A stretch of 9,893 bases of DNA from an uncultured Planctomycetaceae bacterium (lineage in GTDB: Bacteria; Planctomycetota; Planctomycetia; Pirellulales; UBA1268): assembly GCA_903949225.1 (NCBI GenBank), contig CAJAYZ010000479.1, positions 1 to 9,893 on the forward strand. The letters run 5' to 3'. Numbering within the stretch: position 1 is the stretch's first letter; every line of letters begins with the position of its first letter. The position numbers and the translations under genes were made by a program. Under the pieces are notes generated by a model. That model had not been told where the DNA came from. It ran no database searches and saw nothing but the letters and a program-made list of their open reading frames with translations. Positions 5,723 through 9,893 of this stretch are shown here, piece by piece.

Positions 5723-7009
5723 TCAGGCGCCGGGCGTGAAGCGGACGACAGCGTACGACTTCTTTCCGGAGCGGAGCACGAGGGTGCTGCCGCCGGCGAG
5801 ATCGGCCGGGGAGAGCCGGTGGCTGACGTCTGACATCCGGCGGTTGTTGACGTAGGCTCCCCCCTGTTGGATCGTCTGCCGGGCCTTCGAGTTCGTGGCC
5901 GCCAGGTTTGTCCGCACGAGCGCATCGATCAGCGTCAGCCCCTCGCCATCGAGGGACGACCGAGGGAACTCGCAACTCGGCACATCGGCGAAGATTTCGG
6001 CGAGCTGGGCGTCGTCGAGGCCGTCGATCTCGGCTCCGAAAAAGATCGCCGTCGCGGCCTGCGCTGCCGTCAGGCCGCTCTCGCCGTGGACCAGCCGGGT
6101 GAGTTCCTCGGCGAGCCGTTTCTGGGTCTCGCGGGCGGCCGGATTGGCGGTTCGCGCCTCGTCGAGACTGACCCATTCCTGGGGAGAAGCCTCGGTGAGC
6201 CGTCGCAGGCAACGGCCGGCGTCGTCGTCGTCGAGGTTGATCCAGTATTGGTAGAAGCGGTAGGGGCTGGTTCTTTTCGGGTCGAGCCAGATCGCCCCGG
6301 AGGCGGTCTTCCCCATCTTCGTGCCGTCGGACTTCGTCAGCAGCGGGCAGGTGATGCCATGGAGCTCGCGCGACCGCAGCCGGCGTCCCAGGTCGATCCC
6401 CGCGGTGATGTTCCCCCACTGGTCGCTGCCGCCGATCTGCAGCCGGCAGTCGAGGGCGTCGGAGAGGTGAACGAAATCCCAGGCCTGGAGGAGCATGTAG
6501 CTGAACTCGGTGTAGGACAGCCCGCCATCGCGCTCGAGCCTGCTCTTCACCGAATCCTTGGCGATCATCTGTGACAGCGGCACGTGCTTGCCGACGTCGC
6601 GGAGGAATTCGAGGTAGCCGACGCCGCGCATCCAATCGCCGTTGTTGACGACATGCACCCGCTGCCCGGCCGATTCGAGGACCCCGCGGATCTGCCGCTC
6701 CACGCCAGCGACGTTGGCGGCCAGTTCTGCCGGGGAGAGGAGGTTGCGTTCCTCGCTCCGTCCGCTCGGGTCACCGATCATCCCGGTCGCGCCGCCGACG
6801 AGCGCCACTGGTTCATGCCCGGCAGCGGCCACGCGACGGAGGAGGACCAGCGCCACGAGATGCCCGACGTGGAGGCTGTCGGCGGTGGGGTCAAACCCGG
6901 CGTAGACCCGGCGGCCCGGGGTCGCCAGCCAGGCCCGCAGGCCGGCGGCATCAGTCGACTGGTGGACGAGGCCGCGGGCCTCGAAATCGGAGAGCAGATC
7001 GGTGTCCAT
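5723..7009 (-). CDS. tyrS: Tyrosyl-tRNA synthetase
   Basis: This 428-aa class I aminoacyl-tRNA synthetase charges tRNA-Tyr with tyrosine in the cytoplasm. The Rossmann catalytic domain carries the HIGH-type motif LHVGH (46-50), the tyrosine pocket context YAGFDPTADSLHVGH, GDPSGRSEERNLL (79-91), SYTEFSYMLLQAWDF (165-179), QIGGSDQWGNI (191-201) and the KMSKS-type loop TKMGKT (230-235). A C-terminal S4-like RNA-binding domain (about 357-428) holds LVRTNLAATNSKARQTIQQG and AYVNNRRM. All of this fits a complete bacterial TyrS of usual length. I chose ATG 7009 over ATG 7042 because GAGGAG lies 8 bases before it and family members begin close to the DLLSDFEARGLV segment; the earlier start would overlap ispD. 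It follows ispD by 23 bases in the same direction, so the two are probably co-transcribed. Confidence 0.97.
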   Translation of the reverse strand: MDTDLLSDFEARGLVHQSTDAAGLRAWLATPGRRVYAGFDPTADSLHVGHLVALVLLRRVAAAGHEPVALVGGATGMIGDPSGRSEERNLLSPAELAANVAGVERQIRGVLESAGQRVHVVNNGDWMRGVGYLEFLRDVGKHVPLSQMIAKDSVKSRLERDGGLSYTEFSYMLLQAWDFVHLSDALDCRLQIGGSDQWGNITAGIDLGRRLRSRELHGITCPLLTKSDGTKMGKTASGAIWLDPKRTSPYRFYQYWINLDDDDAGRCLRRLTEASPQEWVSLDEARTANPAARETQKRLAEELTRLVHGESGLTAAQAATAIFFGAEIDGLDDAQLAEIFADVPSCEFPRSSLDGEGLTLIDALVRTNLAATNSKARQTIQQGGAYVNNRRMSDVSHRLSPADLAGGSTLVLRSGKKSYAVVRFTPGA

Positions 7010-7017
7010 CGTGAGGG

Positions 7018-7023
7018 CTCCTC
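7018..7023 (-). promoter_or_regulatory. Ribosome binding site of tyrS
   Basis: GAGGAG on the minus strand, 8 bases before the ATG at 7009, in the short gap after the ispD stop. It decides for the 428-aa start over one 11 codons upstream. Confidence 0.65.
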
Positions 7024-7032
7024 GAGGGCCTG

Positions 7033-7773
7033 CTAACGCCACATCCCGTCGTCGGCGAAGGGGTGATTGGGCCCGGAGAGCTTCGGCTTCGGCATCGCCT
7101 TGAGCGCCTGCTCGGCGAGATGGAGGTCCTCGCGCGACGTGATCTTGAGATTGACCGGCGACCCGCGAACGACGGTCACCTTCTGCCCCACCGATTCAAC
7201 GAGTTGTGCCTCATCGGTCGATTGGTTGCCGGGGTTTGCGGCGAAGGCTTTCTCGAGCACCTGTCTGGAGAAGACCTGCGGCGTCTGGGCCTCCCACAGG
7301 CCGGTGCGATCGACCGTCTCCAGGATCGTGCCGTCCGGGCCCACCCGCTTGAGTGTCCCTACCACCGGGATCGCGAGGATCGCCGCCCCGGTGCGGGCGC
7401 CGGCGGAGAAAACGGCGTCGATCCACGGGGCCGCGATGCACGGCCTGGCCGCGTCATGGATCGCTACGGTGTCGATCGCAGGATCGAGTTTCTCGAGCCC
7501 CTTCCGCACCGATTCGCCGCGCTGGGCGCCCCCTTCGGCGAGCGTGATCCCCATGAAAGCGAGGTTGGCGCCGAACTTCTCGAGGAACGCCTGGCGTTCT
7601 TCCGGCGACACAACGATCACCACCTGCTTGACATCGCTCCGCTCGAGGAACTTCTCGGCGGAGTGGAGCCAAACGGCCCGGCCGGCCAGCGGCGCGAAGG
7701 GCTTTTTGTAGTGTGCGTCCTGAAAGCGGCTGCTCTGGCCAGCCGCGGCGAGGATTACTCCGTAGGTGGGCAT
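7033..7773 (-). CDS. ispD: 2-C-methyl-D-erythritol 4-phosphate cytidylyltransferase
   Basis: This 246-aa enzyme transfers CMP from CTP to methylerythritol phosphate in the MEP pathway of isoprenoid precursor synthesis. Motifs in order: ILAAAGQSSRF (7-17, CTP-binding loop), HYKKPFAPL (21-29), GGAQRGESVRKGL (81-93), VAIHDAARP (103-111), AIPVVGTLKR (134-143), RTGLWEAQTPQVF (156-168), TDEAQLVE (186-193) and VRGSPVNLKITSREDL (202-217, with Lys210 at the position of the conserved C-terminal lysine). The nucleotide loop reads HYKKPF where most bacterial IspDs have PKQ(F/Y), and a 20-residue tail (MPKPKLSGPNHPFADDGMWR) extends past the usual end; I recall both in planctomycete IspDs. The ATG lies 11 bases after the stop of the large Gly/Met-rich gene and has no clear ribosome site, so translation may depend on the upstream gene. 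TyrS follows by 23 bases. Confidence 0.94.
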   Translation of the reverse strand: MPTYGVILAAAGQSSRFQDAHYKKPFAPLAGRAVWLHSAEKFLERSDVKQVVIVVSPEERQAFLEKFGANLAFMGITLAEGGAQRGESVRKGLEKLDPAIDTVAIHDAARPCIAAPWIDAVFSAGARTGAAILAIPVVGTLKRVGPDGTILETVDRTGLWEAQTPQVFSRQVLEKAFAANPGNQSTDEAQLVESVGQKVTVVRGSPVNLKITSREDLHLAEQALKAMPKPKLSGPNHPFADDGMWR

Positions 7774-7784
7774 GGGTACGAACG

Positions 7785-9893
7785 TCAGCGGGACGTATCG
7801 GCCTCGCTGCCGGCGATTGCCGTGTCCATCAGGGCACGCACCACCACCTTGGCCGCGGGCTTGTCCTTGATCCAGGCTGCGAACGCTTCGCCTCGGCTGG
7901 CATAGAGATCATGGAGCCAATTCGGGGCCTCGGTCTTGAGCCAGGCACGGAACAGCAGCCAGCGTGGGTTGTCGTTGCCGTAGACCTCACGGGCGACCCA
8001 GCAGAAGCCACCGCCACCCATGCCGCCGCCACCCATGCCACCCCCACCCATGCCCATGCCGCCGCCGCCCATCCCACCACCACCCATGCCGCCGCCACCC
8101 ATTCCGCCGCCACCCATGCCGCCCATGCCACCGCCACCCATGCCGCCGCCGCCACCCATGCCACCGCCACCGCCACCCATGCCACCGCCACCGCCGGTAC
8201 CACGGGCACCGCCGCCGGAGAAGTTGAAAGTGTAGACGGCACCGATGCCGCTGAAGAACGGCTGGGCCTGGACACGGACGTAGCGACGGTCAGCGGAGAC
8301 GACCGCAGTGGCCGTCAGATTCGCCCCATCCTGGAGGTTGCTGATCACCGGCTGATAGCCGGTGGCTCCCCCGCGGGTGAAGGGGAACTGCGGGAAGGAA
8401 GTCGTCGGATTGCCCGAGGCACCACGGCTCTGGGCCAAGGAGTCAGCCGCTGTGGAATCGCTCATCCCCTTGAGCTGCTGGGCGAGAATCGCCTTTCCAA
8501 CATTCTGCTGGAACGCGACATCCTGAGAGACCTGCGCCTCGAACAACGGCTGGCGACGACGCCCCTCGGGGAGATCGATCGCAAACATCGTGTCTTCCGC
8601 GCCGATCGGCACCTGCCGTCGGATCTTCTGCTCCCGATCGGTGCCCCGGTGGAGCGTCAGTTGCACGGTCACCGTGTCAGCCGTCACCTTGCCGAAGGCT
8701 TTGTGGATGAGGACGCGGTAGGTGCCGGGGAAGGCCTCGCTGGCGATGTAGCGTTCCCGCTGGGTGGCGTTCGTCGGATCGGCAGGAACGTCGGTGTCGG
8801 CCAGGAGTGTTCCACCGGACGTTGTCCGCGGGGATGCCAGGGAGCAGACCGTGCCGGAAGGCTCCTCGACAACCATGTCGATGTCGGCATCGCCGTTCCA
8901 GGAAAACTCAATCTCGACGTCACGGACGAGGGCTTCGTCGACCGCACTGCGGAACGCCTCGGCCTCTTCCATCTTCCCCTGCTTCTCGAGGCCGGCGATC
9001 GAGGCCTTCGCCAGCCGCGCGGCTCGGGTCGCCACCTCCTGCTGGCCTGCCGGCCATTCGTTGGCAAGCACCCCCGCACACGCCCACTTGAGCGCGGCGA
9101 CGTCGTTTTCCTTGGAGGCGAACGTCATCGCCAGAGCGAACGCCTCGCGGTTTGAAGGCTCGATCGTCGCCACCTGACGGCAGAGGCGGATCGCCTGCCG
9201 CGAGGAGCCGAAGCGGGCCAAGCACTGCGCGAGGGAGAGGAGATCGGTGGGCGACGTGGCGAAATCGGCGCTCGACATGAGGGCCCGCTCGACTTCCGTC
9301 TTCGGCTTGCCAGCCGCTTCCATGGCGACGGCGAGTGCCTCGTACATCCATGGCTCCGACTGGCCGCAGTTCACGGCTGCGGAGATCAATTCGGCAGCCC
9401 GGTCGAATCGCCCGGCATTGCCGAGCTCAACGGCCGAGATCCGCAGCCGGGCCAGCTTGCCGGCGCTGGCCCTGGCGGCGACAGACTCGGCGGAGGGGAC
9501 ACTGCCTTCATCGGTCTGGTCCTTCTCCGCCGACGGCCTGCCGGCCGGGAGGAGGAAGGCCTTCACAGCAGCGCGGAGATCGCGGGCCCCGAGCACCTCC
9601 TCGGGGAGTCCCAGGTCATTCCCGGCGGCGACCTCGGAGCGGGCTGCCGGCGCCGTGGCCTCGTCGGCCGGCGTCGGCTGATCAGTCGTCGCGGCGTCGG
9701 CTGTCGACTTCTTCGGCAGTTGGGCCTTCGTCCCCGGCTTGTCCCGGAGCCCGACGCGTTCGCCGGTGCCTGTTGCTGGATCGGAGACCTGGAAAGCGCC
9801 TCCGCCCATGCCACCGCCCATGCCACCCATGCCGCCGCCCATCCCACCACCCAAACCACCCATCATGCCACCGCCCATGCCGCCGCCCATGCC
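7785..9893 (-). CDS. Large Gly/Met-rich TPR and DUF2135-like protein with CFI-box-like C-terminal domain (N-terminus outside window)
   Basis: The frame is open to the right edge, so the start is not seen; about 702 residues are visible. I number from the Met at 9890, which is only an internal codon. Order: (a) 1-31 Gly/Met repeats; (b) 34-140 polar, Ala/Thr/Pro-rich linker; (c) 140-320 helical, TPR-like (VELGNAGRFDRAAELISAAV, LAQCLARFGSSRQAIRLCRQ); (d) 324-442 beta domain resembling DUF2135/YfaP (VEIEFSWNGDADIDMVVEEP, SGGTLLADTD, FPGTYRVLIHKAFG); (e) 510-557 GYQPVISNLQDG, ATAVVSADRRYVRVQ, PFFSGIGAVYTFNF, recalling a secretin segment; (f) 559-628 (GGGGM)n; (g) 629-692, FCWVAREVYG, NPRWLLFRAWL, APNWLHDLYASRGEAFAAWI, resembling CFI-box C-terminal domains. 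Relatives with TPR and DUF2135 often carry a VIT or VWA domain upstream, which cannot be checked here. It is probably envelope-associated; function unknown. The gene is followed 11 bases later by ispD. Confidence 0.85.
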   Translation of the reverse strand, partial: GMGGGMGGGMMGGLGGGMGGGMGGMGGGMGGGAFQVSDPATGTGERVGLRDKPGTKAQLPKKSTADAATTDQPTPADEATAPAARSEVAAGNDLGLPEEVLGARDLRAAVKAFLLPAGRPSAEKDQTDEGSVPSAESVAARASAGKLARLRISAVELGNAGRFDRAAELISAAVNCGQSEPWMYEALAVAMEAAGKPKTEVERALMSSADFATSPTDLLSLAQCLARFGSSRQAIRLCRQVATIEPSNREAFALAMTFASKENDVAALKWACAGVLANEWPAGQQEVATRAARLAKASIAGLEKQGKMEEAEAFRSAVDEALVRDVEIEFSWNGDADIDMVVEEPSGTVCSLASPRTTSGGTLLADTDVPADPTNATQRERYIASEAFPGTYRVLIHKAFGKVTADTVTVQLTLHRGTDREQKIRRQVPIGAEDTMFAIDLPEGRRRQPLFEAQVSQDVAFQQNVGKAILAQQLKGMSDSTAADSLAQSRGASGNPTTSFPQFPFTRGGATGYQPVISNLQDGANLTATAVVSADRRYVRVQAQPFFSGIGAVYTFNFSGGGARGTGGGGGMGGGGGGMGGGGGMGGGGMGGMGGGGMGGGGMGGGGMGGGGMGMGGGGMGGGGMGGGGFCWVAREVYGNDNPRWLLFRAWLKTEAPNWLHDLYASRGEAFAAWIKDKPAAKVVVRALMDTAIAGSEADTSR
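8007..8216. repeat. Long Gly/Met-coding repeat, imperfect 15-bp units
   Basis: On the plus strand this reads as repeats of CCGCCGCCACCCATG with variation in length; on the coding strand it gives runs of four to six Gly separated by single Met residues (Met at 571, 578, 584, 589, 592, 597, 602, 607, 612, 614, 619 and 624 of the visible protein). It separates the SADRRYV segment from the Cys-initiated C-terminal domain. The proline-rich frames on the other strand are shadows of it. Confidence 0.9.
9798..9893. repeat. Second Gly/Met-coding repeat, running off the right edge
   Basis: The same type of repeat as the one near 8100 (CCGCCGCCCATG-like units), in the same gene, coding for GGGM and GGM units with one Leu. 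Its full length is not seen because it reaches the window edge. Confidence 0.85.

Noticed and set aside
5637..6635. Upstream extension of the small secreted protein frame to 445 codons
   Set aside because: It runs through tyrS in another frame and is Arg/Pro-rich; the ATG at 5636 has a strong ribosome site and signal peptide.
7010..7042. Earlier tyrS start at 7042
   Set aside because: It would overlap the end of ispD and lacks a ribosome site, whereas ATG 7009 has GAGGAG 8 bases upstream.
8006..8210. Possible CRISPR-like or microsatellite array of 15-bp units
   Set aside because: There are no unique spacers; the units stay in frame and code for Gly/Met in a real gene.
7713..9155. Plus-strand frame rich in Thr-His-Ala repeats opposite the Gly/Met-rich gene
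   Set aside because: The repeats are the complement of the (GGGGM)n tract; the rest shows no family motif.

Overview
This is a GC-rich (roughly two-thirds G+C by eye) chromosomal window with dense, mostly housekeeping-type genes. The protein content suggests a planctomycete: a secreted DUF1573-type protein, a polytopic membrane protein with a TNEAHYL motif, an IspD with the planctomycete-like HYKKPFAPL loop, a large Gly/Met-rich TPR-DUF2135-like protein ending in a CWVAREVYG domain, and a small secreted protein ending in a TFLWAIRR...PFPAFQKALR motif. The lineage call rests on remembered family resemblance, not on a search.

Layout. (1) 1-544 (+): C-terminal part of a DUF1573-like exported protein, entering from the left edge. 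(2) 615-651: a strong hairpin that is probably a bidirectional terminator between converging genes. (3) 677-2868 (-): a two-gene operon, a PrpB-like 2-methylisocitrate lyase followed by a citrate/2-methylcitrate synthase, joined by a TGATG stop-start overlap. The lyase has a run of four 21-bp tandem repeats at its 3' end. (4) 2869-2953: a short divergent intergenic region with three CCTGAYGG repeats. (5) 2954-5289 (+): a multi-pass membrane protein overlapping a HAD-family phosphatase by an ATGA junction. (6) 5298-5636 (-): a 112-aa secreted protein of unknown function, probably with its own promoter. (7) 5723-9893 (-): a likely operon of a large, partly seen Gly/Met-rich TPR protein, then ispD (isoprenoid precursor synthesis), then tyrS (tyrosyl-tRNA synthetase), with gaps of 11 and 23 bp.

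How the genes fit together. The lyase-synthase pair fits propionyl-CoA disposal by the methylcitrate cycle; prpD/acnD are not in the window, so the substrate of the synthase is inferred. IspD and TyrS are core metabolism and translation genes with no obvious functional link to the large protein upstream. The large protein is the most unusual item. Its visible part has a Gly/Met repeat, a linker, a helical TPR-like region, a DUF2135-like beta domain, a SADRRYV segment resembling part of bacterial secretins, a second long (GGGGM)n repeat and a compact C-terminal domain starting with Cys that resembles CFI-box C-terminal domains.

I saw no mobile element, tRNA/rRNA gene, CRISPR array, phage gene or recognisable defence system. 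The long ORFs antisense to the genes are high-GC shadows.
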